Positions 16,106-24,452 of a stretch of 64,000 nt of DNA are shown here, piece by piece (within the stretch, counting starts at the first letter, position 1; each line of letters begins with the position of its first letter). The DNA lies in NCBI GenBank assembly GCA_016712265.1, contig JADJRJ010000028.1, forward strand, positions 806,001-870,000. Reading direction: 5' to 3'. A program made the translations under genes and the position numbers. The notes under the pieces are model-generated. The model was not told where the DNA came from and searched no databases. It saw only the letters and a program-made list of their open reading frames with translations. This DNA comes from Gemmatimonadota bacterium (GTDB lineage: Bacteria > Gemmatimonadota > Gemmatimonadetes > Gemmatimonadales > Gemmatimonadaceae).

Positions 16106-17782
16106 TCATATTCCGGCGCGGTAGGTCGCCCGACCGCCCATGACGGTCAGCACGGGTTTGGCGCGCAGCAGCGCCCGGGGGTCCGGTCCGAGGATGTCCT
16201 CGGAGAGCACGACGAAGTCCGCGAGCATCCCGGGGCGCAGCACGCCGATCTCGCCCTCGCGAAAGGCGGCGAAAGCTGCATCTGCCGTGTAGTGTCGAAG
16301 GGCCGCCTCCACGGTGATGCGGTGCTGTGGGTGCCACCCGCCGGTCGGCGTGCCGTCCGGCATCTGGCGGGTCACCGCGATCCAGATCCCCAACAGGGGA
16401 TCCATCGGGAAGACCGGATAATCGCTGCCGAAGGCCTGGCGGGCGCCGGCGTCATCGAGGGCCTTGAACGGCATGGCTCGCGCGCTGCGCTCGGGGCCGA
16501 GCATCGGCACATAGTTCTCGAGGGTCGTCTTGTCCGGGCCGGCGAAGATCGCCTGGGTGCTGGCGATCACCCCGAGCGAGGCAAAGCGTGGAATGTCGGC
16601 GGGGTCCGGGACCTCGAGGTGTTCGATCCGCGGGCGTCGGTCCCGAGGACCGCGCGTCCGGGCGAGGTGCTCGTACCCGTCGAGTGCCATGCGGATCGCC
16701 CGGTCCCCGATGGCATGCAACTCCACTTGCAGCCCGGCGCTGTCGTAGCGCGCCAGTGCGGTGGCGAGTTCGGCGTCGGACCACATGGGGATCCCCTCGC
16801 CGCCGCCGCGCGCATATGGGGCGAGCATCGCCGCCGTCGCGGCGTCGACCGTGCCGTCGAGCATTCCCTTGGCGATCCCGGCGCGGAGCAGGGGGCCGGA
16901 CCACGAGGATGCCAAGGCGGTGTAGGCGCGCAGGGCGGAGTCGCTTGCGTCCTTGCTGAATGGCACCGCGACGCGGAAGCGGGCGAGCAGGGAGTCCTCG
17001 GAGACGGCGCGCTCGAACGCGGCCTGCTCGGCGCGGCCGATGCCACCGGCGAGTTGGAGCGCGGTCAGCCCAAACGAGGTGGCACTGTGCACCTGTTCTC
17101 TCAGCGCGGCATACACCTCGTCCGGCGTGGGGGCGGGGAGGCGGCGCCGCGCCAGTCCCATCGCGGATTCCTGCAGGAGTCCGGTAGGCGTGCCAGTGGG
17201 ATCGCGAATGATCGCGCCCCCGTCCGGTTCAGGCGTTTCGCTTCCGACGCCCGCGAGGGTGAGCGCTTGCCGGTTCGCGAGCACCTGGTGTCCGTCGCGG
17301 TCAGTCAACAGGACGGGACGGTCCGGGAAGGCCGTGTCGAGGTACCGTCGGTGGGCGGTGCGTTGGGGGAACATGTCCGGGGTCCAGCCCCGTCCGGTCA
17401 CCCAGGTACTCTCGGGGAGCGTGGCGGCGAACTCGCGCAGGCGCTGCAGGATCTCGGTGGTGTCGCGGGCACCAACCAGATCGGCGTTGCGTCGCGTGGG
17501 GAGGTGCCAGTGTGCATCGTGAAAGCCGGGGATGACACGTTTCCCGCCGAGGTCCTCGATGGTGGTCGACGGCCCGGCCAGGGCACGAATGGCCGTGTCA
17601 TCACCGACCGCGACCACGCGGTCGCCTCGGATGGCGATTGCGGTGGCGGACGGGTTGAGGGAATCGCCGGTCCAGATGCGAGCGTTGTGGAGGATGTGGT
17701 CCGGGGGCGCCTCATCGCGGGCGCAGGCCAGGAGGGTCGCCGTGAGGGCGATGAGGAGACGCGTCCGGTCGAGGATGGCCAT
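16106..17782 (-). CDS. YtcJ-type amidohydrolase lipoprotein
   Basis: A 558-residue metal-dependent amidohydrolase (Amidohydro_3/YtcJ). A signal peptide with lipobox LLAC (near residue 20) precedes the domain, so it is a secreted lipoprotein. Visible family motifs are ILHNARIWTGD, VIPGFHDAHWHL with the HxH metal site, VELHAIGDRAI, RIEHLEV and FGSDYPV with the metal-binding Asp. Substrates of YtcJ proteins are mostly unknown amides or carbamates. The ATG at 17782 opens the signal peptide; the Pro-rich extension to 17818 is rejected. Confidence 0.88.
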   Translation of the reverse strand: MAILDRTRLLIALTATLLACARDEAPPDHILHNARIWTGDSLNPSATAIAIRGDRVVAVGDDTAIRALAGPSTTIEDLGGKRVIPGFHDAHWHLPTRRNADLVGARDTTEILQRLREFAATLPESTWVTGRGWTPDMFPQRTAHRRYLDTAFPDRPVLLTDRDGHQVLANRQALTLAGVGSETPEPDGGAIIRDPTGTPTGLLQESAMGLARRRLPAPTPDEVYAALREQVHSATSFGLTALQLAGGIGRAEQAAFERAVSEDSLLARFRVAVPFSKDASDSALRAYTALASSWSGPLLRAGIAKGMLDGTVDAATAAMLAPYARGGGEGIPMWSDAELATALARYDSAGLQVELHAIGDRAIRMALDGYEHLARTRGPRDRRPRIEHLEVPDPADIPRFASLGVIASTQAIFAGPDKTTLENYVPMLGPERSARAMPFKALDDAGARQAFGSDYPVFPMDPLLGIWIAVTRQMPDGTPTGGWHPQHRITVEAALRHYTADAAFAAFREGEIGVLRPGMLADFVVLSEDILGPDPRALLRAKPVLTVMGGRATYRAGI

Positions 17783-18022
17783 GACGGGAGAAATGGGTGG
17801 AGGCCGGATGCCGCGCAAGCGCGTCTCCCATTCAGGGGGAAGACCTCGGTGCGGCCGCGCGGTTGAAAGGCCTGGGTCGTCGGCGCGCTCAACTCGCCTT
17901 TCGCGTGCCGCGGCCTATCTTGTTCGGCTTGCGGCCGGCTCGGGACCATCGACCGGGCCGTCGCCGTTGTCAGGTGTGCCGGGCCTGTTGGCCTGGGCCG
18001 TCGTCCTCCACCGTCCTGTCTC

Positions 18023-19042
18023 ATGTCGCGCCACGCCTACGTTCTGCTTTTCGCGGCCGCCCCGCTCGCCGCACAGGTCACGCCGGTCAACGAGGCCCCC
18101 AACCCGTATCAGACGGTGGAGGGGTGGGCCAGGATGCCAGCGGGGCGGACCTGGGGGTCCACCTCCGCCGTGGACATCGACAAGGACGGCAAGAGCATCT
18201 GGGTCTTCGAACGTTGCGGGCAGAACTCGTGCGCCGAATCCGACCTCGATCCCATCCTCAAGTTCGACCGTGATGGCAAGCTGGTCCGGTCGTTCGGGAA
18301 AGGGATGTTCATCTTCCCGCATGGCATCGATGTCGACGATGACGGCAACGTGTGGGTGGTCGACTGCGCCTGTCTCGGTCGCGCGCGTCCCGACTCACTC
18401 CCCCCGAAGGGCCACCAGGTCTTCAAGTTCTCGCCTGACGGCCGGTTGCTGATGACGTTAGGCAGGGCCGGTGGCAGTCGTGAGGCCGGGCACTTGTTCC
18501 AGCCCAATGACGTCTTGGTGACCAGGGACTATATCTATGTTGCCGAAGGGCACAGTTCGGCGGCGGATGCCCACGCACGCATCTCGAAGTTTGACAAGAA
18601 CGGGAGATTCGTGAAGGCGTTCGGGACCAAGGGGGCGGGGAAGGGGCAATACGACCAGCCCCACGCCCTGGCGCTGGACTCCCGGGGGCGGCTCGTCATC
18701 GCCGACCGGTCGAACAACCGCATCATCCTCGCGGACCAGGATGGGAACTGGCAGGAGGAGTTGTACCAGTTCTCACGGGTGAGTGGGATCTGGGTGGACG
18801 CCAACGACATGATGTACGCGACGGACTCCGAGTCGAAGTCGGTCGCGCGGACGCGCCAGGACTGGGAGCGCGGGATCCGGATCGGGAGCCTGCGGGACGG
18901 GAAGGTGCTCTACTTCATTCCAGACCCCGACAAGAGCCCGCCGAGCACGAGTGCCGCGGAGGGGATCGCCGTGGACAAGGACGGGGTGGTTTACGGCGCT
19001 GAGGTCGGCCCGAAGCGGCTCCAGCGGTACGTGAAGAAGTAG
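18023..19042 (+). CDS. secreted NHL-repeat beta-propeller protein (PAL-like)
   Basis: A 339-residue protein with a short signal peptide ending APLAAQ. It contains about five NHL-type repeats, each with D-G/N-x-W or 'A-D' turns: HGIDVDDDGNVWVVD, FQPNDVLVTRDYIYVAEG, PHALALDSRGRLVIAD. The architecture resembles the lyase half (PAL) of peptidylglycine amidating enzymes, which is a six-bladed NHL propeller, but bacterial NHL proteins are often binding proteins. A paralogous protein is encoded at 38860-40032. Strand and promoter are separated from the amidohydrolase by 240 bp. Confidence 0.8.
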   Translation: MSRHAYVLLFAAAPLAAQVTPVNEAPNPYQTVEGWARMPAGRTWGSTSAVDIDKDGKSIWVFERCGQNSCAESDLDPILKFDRDGKLVRSFGKGMFIFPHGIDVDDDGNVWVVDCACLGRARPDSLPPKGHQVFKFSPDGRLLMTLGRAGGSREAGHLFQPNDVLVTRDYIYVAEGHSSAADAHARISKFDKNGRFVKAFGTKGAGKGQYDQPHALALDSRGRLVIADRSNNRIILADQDGNWQEELYQFSRVSGIWVDANDMMYATDSESKSVARTRQDWERGIRIGSLRDGKVLYFIPDPDKSPPSTSAAEGIAVDKDGVVYGAEVGPKRLQRYVKK

Positions 19043-19196
19043 GCGCCATCGAGGGCGACGCCCATGGCCCCCAGCCCGCCGCAACGCGGGTAGGGGGCCG
19101 TTTCCTTGCCCTCCCCGGTCCCCGGTCTCAACTTCTCGGCGCCGGGACGCGTATCCGCTGCGATACTCGTCCCACCACCCGTACCACCGAGGCGCC

Positions 19197-21791
19197 ATGA
19201 AAGTCCTTCGTCTCCTCCCCGGGCTGCTGGTCGCGTCGTCTGCGGCTGTCGCCCAGAACGCCGTCAACCGCCCACCGTCCGTCGACGAGGTCATCAAGAG
19301 CGAGGCGTTCGTCGCCCCGCCGGACCGGATCATGGACGCGATCCTCGCGCCACGGCACCTCAACGTCACCCCCGGGAACTACAGTCCGGACCGGAAGTGG
19401 TTCATCCACCAGGTCGGCGACGGCCCGGTGACGATGGACGTCTTCTCGAAGCCCTTCCATGAACTGGGCGGGTTGTTCGTCGATTTTCGGGCGAATCGCA
19501 ACCGCACCCTGACCATCCGGACCGACGTCGCCCTGGAGCTTCGCTCCGCGACGTCGAATGCGAAGGTCACCGTCGCCCTTCCGCAGGGGGTGCGCATTTC
19601 GAATGCGAGCTGGAGCCCCGACGGAAAGCTGGTTGCGTTTTACGGCCACACGCCTGACGCGACGCACATCTATGTGAGTGACCTTGCGGGCAAGGTGCGG
19701 CAAGTGACCACCAAGCCTGTGCTCGCGACGCTCGTGACGCAGTTCGATTGGACCGCAGGCGGAGGGCAGGTGGCGACCGTGCTCATTCCCGATGCACGTG
19801 CGCCGCAGCCGCAGCCTCCCGTTGTGCCCATGGGTCCGCGCGTCAAGCTGGCCGAGGAAAACGACAAGAACAATTTGCGCACATACCAGAGCCTGATGGC
19901 GACGCCGCATGACCAGGCGTTGCTGGAGTGGCACGCGACCGGTCAGGTCGCCCTGGTCGACGTGAACACCCGCGCGGTGAAGAAGGTCGGCGCACCGCTG
20001 ATGGTGCGCGACCTCGATCCGTCACCGGACGGGAAGTATCTGCGCGTGACGCGGATGAACAAGCCGTTCTCGTACATGGTGCCCGTGCAGAACTTTGGCT
20101 CGACCCAGGAGATCTGGGATGCGGAGGGCAAGGTCCTCGCGAAGATCGAGGATGTTCCGCTGAACCTCGGCGTAGACACTGCGCGTGCCGTGGCGGCCCC
20201 CGGCGCTGGTGGCGAAGGACCGAGCACCGTGGGCAAACGCGAATTGACGTGGCGTCCCGACAATCAGGGCCTCACGTACCTAGAGCAGGAAGCCCCTGCC
20301 CGCCGGGATACGTCGGCGGCTGCCGCCGGCGATTCCACCCGGGCATCGCGCAAGGATCGCGTGATGCAGTGGATGCCGCCGTTTGGCGCGACGGACACCA
20401 AGGTCCTGTATGAGAGCAACACCCGCATCGCGACCCATCGGTATTCGCCAGACCTTGCGGTGTTGTTCCTCAGCGAGCGACAGGGGCAGAACACCCATGA
20501 GTACGCGGTGGCCCTCGCCGAACCCTCAAAGCGCTACACCATCGCGCGATTCCGTGGTGACGATGTCTACGGCAATCCCGGGTCGCTCGTGATGGCACGC
20601 GGCACGCTGGGCGGTGGCGGTGGATTTGGCGGCGGTGGCTTTGGTGGCGGCGCCGCGGCGGGTGCGGACAAGCGGGTTCACCTCTCGGCGGACGGCTCGT
20701 CTGTCTACCTGAGTGGGACCCTGTACGACCGCAAGCCGGAAGAGAACGGACCGAAGACGTTCATCGACAAGGTCAACTGGCGGACCGGCCAGAAGTCTCG
20801 CGTCTACCTGAGCGAGAACAACAACGTGTTCGAGCGCGCGGTGGCCTTCCAGGACATCGATGCGCGGCAGCTGGTGGTGACCCGTGAATCCGAGACGACG
20901 ATCGCCCAGGCCTTCTACCGGAACGGGGACCAACTGGTCCAGCTCACCGAGAACAAGGACTACACACCCGACGTCACCGCCGCCCGCAAGGAGCAGTTCA
21001 CGATCGAGCGGCCGGACGGCTTCAAGTTCAAGGTGAATGTCACCTTGCCCACCGACTATCGCCCCGGCACGAAGGTCCCGGGGATGTTCTGGTTCTACCC
21101 GCGCGAGTTTGCCGGCCAGGAGGAGTACGACCGTGGCGCGCGGACCTTCAACAAGAACGCGTTCCCGAACTTCAACCCCCGATCCATGCAGTTCCTGGTC
21201 CGCGCCGGGTATGCGGTCGTGGAGCCGGATGCTCCGATCGTGGGGAACGCCGGCCAGTGGAACAACAACTATGAGAATGACCTGCGAAACAACCTGGCCG
21301 CGGTGATCGACTCGATCGACCAGCGCGGACTTGTTGACCGCAATCGCATCGGGATCGGTGGGCATTCATATGGTGCGTTCTCGACCGTGAATGCCATGGC
21401 GCATACCCCCTTCTTCAAGGCGGGCATCGCCGGCGACGGCAACTACAACCGCACGCTGACCCCGCTCAGCTTCCAGAGCGAACGTCGCAGCCTGTGGGAC
21501 GCGCGGGATTCCTACCTCTCCATGTCCCCGATGCTCTACGCGAACAACCTGACTGGCGCCCTGCTGATGTACCACGGCATGGGTGATCAGAACGTCGGGA
21601 CGGAGCTGTCGAATTCGCCGCGCCTTTTCCACGCCCTCAACGGGTTGGGCAAGACGACGTCGATGTACCTCTATCCGTTCGAGGATCACGGGCCGGCCAC
21701 CAAGGAGACCCTCCTCGATCTGTGGGCGCGCTGGTCGGCGTGGCTCGACAAGTACGTGAAGGACGGGAAGAAGACGAAGACGGTGTCCTGA
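19197..21791 (+). CDS. secreted S9-family prolyl oligopeptidase
   Basis: An 864-residue exported serine peptidase. The signal peptide ends near AAVAQ20. The N-terminal part is a WD-like propeller with SPDRKWF, SWSPDGKL and SPDGKYL repeats. A glycine-rich linker (GGGGGFGGGGFGGG) lies near residues 474-490. The C-terminal alpha/beta hydrolase domain has the catalytic triad Ser724 in GGHSYGAF, Asp797 in GMGDQNV and His831 in FEDHGP. Such S9C-like enzymes cleave short peptides, often after proline, in the periplasm. A strong hairpin follows the stop. Confidence 0.92.
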   Translation: MKVLRLLPGLLVASSAAVAQNAVNRPPSVDEVIKSEAFVAPPDRIMDAILAPRHLNVTPGNYSPDRKWFIHQVGDGPVTMDVFSKPFHELGGLFVDFRANRNRTLTIRTDVALELRSATSNAKVTVALPQGVRISNASWSPDGKLVAFYGHTPDATHIYVSDLAGKVRQVTTKPVLATLVTQFDWTAGGGQVATVLIPDARAPQPQPPVVPMGPRVKLAEENDKNNLRTYQSLMATPHDQALLEWHATGQVALVDVNTRAVKKVGAPLMVRDLDPSPDGKYLRVTRMNKPFSYMVPVQNFGSTQEIWDAEGKVLAKIEDVPLNLGVDTARAVAAPGAGGEGPSTVGKRELTWRPDNQGLTYLEQEAPARRDTSAAAAGDSTRASRKDRVMQWMPPFGATDTKVLYESNTRIATHRYSPDLAVLFLSERQGQNTHEYAVALAEPSKRYTIARFRGDDVYGNPGSLVMARGTLGGGGGFGGGGFGGGAAAGADKRVHLSADGSSVYLSGTLYDRKPEENGPKTFIDKVNWRTGQKSRVYLSENNNVFERAVAFQDIDARQLVVTRESETTIAQAFYRNGDQLVQLTENKDYTPDVTAARKEQFTIERPDGFKFKVNVTLPTDYRPGTKVPGMFWFYPREFAGQEEYDRGARTFNKNAFPNFNPRSMQFLVRAGYAVVEPDAPIVGNAGQWNNNYENDLRNNLAAVIDSIDQRGLVDRNRIGIGGHSYGAFSTVNAMAHTPFFKAGIAGDGNYNRTLTPLSFQSERRSLWDARDSYLSMSPMLYANNLTGALLMYHGMGDQNVGTELSNSPRLFHALNGLGKTTSMYLYPFEDHGPATKETLLDLWARWSAWLDKYVKDGKKTKTVS

Positions 21792-21810
21792 TAGCCCTCT
21801 CGGTTGGTGC

Positions 21811-21841
21811 AAGGCCCCGGCGCTCTCTGCGCCGGGGCCTT
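21811..21841 (+). terminator. strong GC-rich hairpin downstream of the S9 peptidase
   Basis: A perfect 13-bp stem (AAGGCCCCGGCGC paired with GCGCCGGGGCCTT) encloses a TCTCT loop, 20 bp after the stop codon. It is not followed by a T-tract, so it may act as a weak intrinsic terminator or a 3' stabiliser. Confidence 0.75.
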
Positions 21842-22132
21842 GTCGCATCAGGAAGGCCGTGGGCGCCTCGAAGTGCAAGAGACACGGCACGATGCAAGAG
21901 TCGGCTGCTTCGTGCGCGGTGCGATCGATCATCGGGCGCGACGACCGCATGAGACGAATGGTCTGACTCGGGCTCGTTTGGCGTGGGCAAGTTGACCGGA
22001 AGGGGCGAACTCCTCCCGACTTCGGTGGGAGAGCGTTGCCGGTCGTGTCGCGACCCACGCCGGCGATGTGACGTGGCCCACACCCTGCCTTGTAGGTGAC
22101 CAGAATCACCAACCTGTCACCGATACCAACTC
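21842..22132. other. 291-bp gap between terminator hairpin and lipoprotein gene
   Basis: No convincing gene was found. Open frames here are shadows without homology. The last 40 bp contain GGTGACCAGAATCACC, a short inverted repeat with a six-base loop, that could be a regulatory site for the lipoprotein pair. No clear -35/-10 pair was identified. Confidence 0.5.
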
Positions 22133-22798
22133 ATGCGCATCCTCAAGCACCTCCCCAAGCTCGCGACCCTCGGCGCCCTGCTCGTCCTGACCGCGTGCTC
22201 TAGCGACATGGCCTCAGCGCCTGCCCAGAGCGACGACGTTGCCATGCCGGCGCTGCCGAACGTTGCGGCTCAGCAGGCGATCGTCGCCGAGCAGGTTGAG
22301 GCTCCGACGGTCGGCCCCCACGGCACGATGGCCTCGGTGGCGTATCCCTCCAACGCGGTGACGTACCAGTTCACGTACAACCCGACCACGGATGCGACCT
22401 ACGTCATGGGTCTGCAGATGGTCGCGTTCCCGCGGTACACGATCTGCGACCCGGCGGTGAGCGGATACGGGCCAAACACCTGGCTCAATAGCTGCCCCAA
22501 GCTGACCTCGCCGATCACGATCACCGCGACCGTCTGGACGGATGCGCAGGGCCGGCCGCAGATCGACTTCGCCAATTCGATCCGCTTCTACAAGAACTTC
22601 AACAACCAGCTTCCCGCGATCTACCTCCGCGACTCGAACGCGGCAATGAGCAGCTGGGGCCGCGTGGACTACTGCTCGGGCAGCGGGTGCGTGAACGAGG
22701 CCGCGTCGGACGCGGTCCTGGCGACGCAGCGTGATCCGATCACCGGGTACCTCTTCCGCATCATCCGTCACTTCTCCGGCTACAACGTCTGGGCGTAA
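22133..22798 (+). CDS. secreted lipoprotein of unknown function
   Basis: A 221-residue lipoprotein: the signal peptide ends at LVLTAC22 followed by SSD. The mature part is beta-rich with YQFTYNPTTDATYVMG and two cysteine pairs (TICDPAV ... NSCPKL; DYCSGSGC), probably disulfides. It ends with IRHFSGYNVWA. The next gene encodes another lipoprotein ending in HFSGYLVSCA, so the two share a C-terminal strand. They are 33 bp apart and probably co-transcribed. Function is not known. Confidence 0.75.
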   Translation: MRILKHLPKLATLGALLVLTACSSDMASAPAQSDDVAMPALPNVAAQQAIVAEQVEAPTVGPHGTMASVAYPSNAVTYQFTYNPTTDATYVMGLQMVAFPRYTICDPAVSGYGPNTWLNSCPKLTSPITITATVWTDAQGRPQIDFANSIRFYKNFNNQLPAIYLRDSNAAMSSWGRVDYCSGSGCVNEAASDAVLATQRDPITGYLFRIIRHFSGYNVWA

Positions 22799-22831
22799 GC
22801 CCGCCACCAACACACGGCCCGGAGAATGACC

Positions 22832-23419
22832 ATGCGACACAACTTTCTCACGACCGTCCGGCGAGTGGCAGTGCTTGCCGGGCTGGCCCTCTCGGCGGCG
22901 TGCGGCACGGACACCACCGCACCGATCATGGCCCCGACCGAGGCCAATGCGGTCCTCGGGACGCTGACGGCAACGACGAAGGCGGCGACCGAGGCGACGG
23001 TACGGACGGCGGGACGGCTGAATCCGCTGCGCAGGTCGATCACGGTGGCCGCGACGATTGGGGTGAACGGCGGGGTGCTTCGAATCCCTGAGACCGGGTT
23101 TGAGTTGCAAGTTCCTGCCGGTGCGGTCGACAAGGACGTTCGCTTTTCGGTGACCGCGATCCCCGGGTCCGCAGTCGCTTACGAGTTCGCACCGCACGGC
23201 ATCACCTTCAAGACACCAGTCAAGTTCCGCCAGAGTGTGCTCACGACGAGCATCGGATGGGGTCAGACCGTACGCGGCGGGTACTTCACCGACGCCGGCA
23301 AGATCGACGCGAAGGCGCGCAAGGCGACCGTAGCGGAGCAGATGCCAGCCCGGATCGACGGCACGTGGGTGGTCTTCGACATCTGGCACTTCTCGGGGTA
23401 CCTGGTGAGCTGCGCCTGA
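22832..23419 (+). CDS. ZU5-like lipoprotein
   Basis: A 195-residue lipoprotein with the lipobox SAAC24. GGAGA at 22821-22825 sits six bases before the ATG at 22832 but only one base before the ATG at 22826, so 22832 is chosen. Residues 75-120 (GVLRIPETGFELQVPAGAV, then VDKDVRFSVTAIPG) resemble a ZU5 domain. It ends HFSGYLVSCA, like the upstream gene. ZU5 domains occur in secreted and cell-surface proteins; ligand unknown. Confidence 0.75.
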   Translation: MRHNFLTTVRRVAVLAGLALSAACGTDTTAPIMAPTEANAVLGTLTATTKAATEATVRTAGRLNPLRRSITVAATIGVNGGVLRIPETGFELQVPAGAVDKDVRFSVTAIPGSAVAYEFAPHGITFKTPVKFRQSVLTTSIGWGQTVRGGYFTDAGKIDAKARKATVAEQMPARIDGTWVVFDIWHFSGYLVSCA

Positions 23420-23447
23420 TCGAGATAGCAGGACGTGGGACGAGGGG

Positions 23448-23813
23448 GTGCCGGTGACGGCGCCCCCTCGGTGCGTTGACGAAGGCGCACATCAGACGTG
23501 GGGCATCCTCTACGAATTCGTCAGGGTCAGCACCCATCGACGAGTGCTACCTCGCCCTCTGACCCTCGACCAGGCGTGGCGGTGGACGCGAGCCCTGCTG
23601 GAATCGCGCAACCTGCAGGTCCTGACCGAAACGGAGCGCCATCATTCGGTGGTGGTGGAGCTGGCCAGTCGGCACCCGGGCCTCTCTGGCAACACGGTCC
23701 ATGACCTGCACATCGCGGCACTCATGCTCGAGCATGGTGTGACAGAGATCCGGACCGCCGACACTGACTTCCACCAGTTCAAGTTCCTTCGGGTCGTCAA
23801 CCCGCTGGTCTAG
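23448..23813 (+). pseudogene. 5'-truncated PIN-domain (VapC-like) toxin remnant
   Basis: The open frame of 121 codons begins with about 12 non-homologous residues. From 23485 it matches the second half of a VapC-type PIN domain: W-x-I-LYEFVRVSTH-x-RV, PLTLDQAW, ASRHPGLSGNTVHDLHIAALMLEHGV, and RTADTDFHQF. The first ~45 residues of the fold, with the N-terminal catalytic Asp (D-T-N), are missing, and no antitoxin gene is next to it. VapC nucleases need that Asp, so this copy is almost certainly inactive. The remnant lies between the lipoprotein pair and iorAB. It might be a degraded toxin-antitoxin element. Confidence 0.7.
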
Positions 23814-23933
23814 CCGGTCCCTCGGGGGCGTTCCCCGGCCCCGGCCCGTTCCGGGAAGGCGCTCCGCCCGCTAACGTCAACGGGTTCCGCGCCCCTGCGC
23901 GTTCTCTACAGGCCTCCCACGGAGCGGTGTCCC

Positions 23934-24437
23934 ATGAAAGTCTCCTTCCGCGTCAACGGCAACCCGACGACAGTGGATGTCGCCGAGGACATGCCCCTCC
24001 TCTGGATCCTGCGTGATGTCCTTGACCTCAAGGGCGCCAAGTACGGGTGCGGGATAGGCCAGTGCGGCGCCTGTACGGTGCACGTGAAGGGGGTCGCGAC
24101 GAAGTCGTGCCAACTTCCGGCGTCACGGCTCTCAGGCGCCGATGTCGTGACCATCGAGGGGCTCACCCCTGATGGCGGGCATGCGCTGCAGAAGGCCTGG
24201 GAAGAACATGACGTTCCGCAGTGCGGCTATTGCCAGGCGGGCCAGATCATGGCGGCGGCGGCGCTGCTGTCTCGAAAGCCCAAGCCGACGGACGCTGACA
24301 TCGACACCGCGATGAACGGGAATCTCTGCCGCTGCGGGACCTACCTGCGGATCAAGGCGGCGATCAAGAGTGCAGCCAGCGGTACCGCCGCCGACGCCCC
24401 GGCCGGTCGCTCCGGCGCCGACGCCGCCCACGCCTAA
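23934..24437 (+). CDS. iorA: isoquinoline 1-oxidoreductase-like alpha subunit, 2x[2Fe-2S] protein
   Basis: A 167-residue small subunit of a xanthine-oxidase-family molybdenum hydroxylase. The plant-type ferredoxin cluster ligands are C-G-I-G-Q-C-G-A-C with a fourth Cys in SCQLPAS, and the second [2Fe-2S] cluster ligands are CGYC and CRC (QCGYCQAGQI, NLCRCGTYLRI). It passes electrons from the molybdenum subunit encoded by the next gene. The gap of 15 bp and same strand indicate an operon. iorAB naming follows the family; the substrate may be an aromatic N-heterocycle or an aldehyde and is not shown by the sequence. The C-terminal 20 residues are Ala/Gly-rich. Confidence 0.9.
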   Translation: MKVSFRVNGNPTTVDVAEDMPLLWILRDVLDLKGAKYGCGIGQCGACTVHVKGVATKSCQLPASRLSGADVVTIEGLTPDGGHALQKAWEEHDVPQCGYCQAGQIMAAAALLSRKPKPTDADIDTAMNGNLCRCGTYLRIKAAIKSAASGTAADAPAGRSGADAAHA

Positions 24438-24452
24438 GGAGAGACCACGACC

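Noticed and set aside
16292..17866. Plus-strand open frame opposite the YtcJ amidohydrolase
   Set aside because: A high-GC antisense shadow; the minus-strand frame holds the catalytic motifs.
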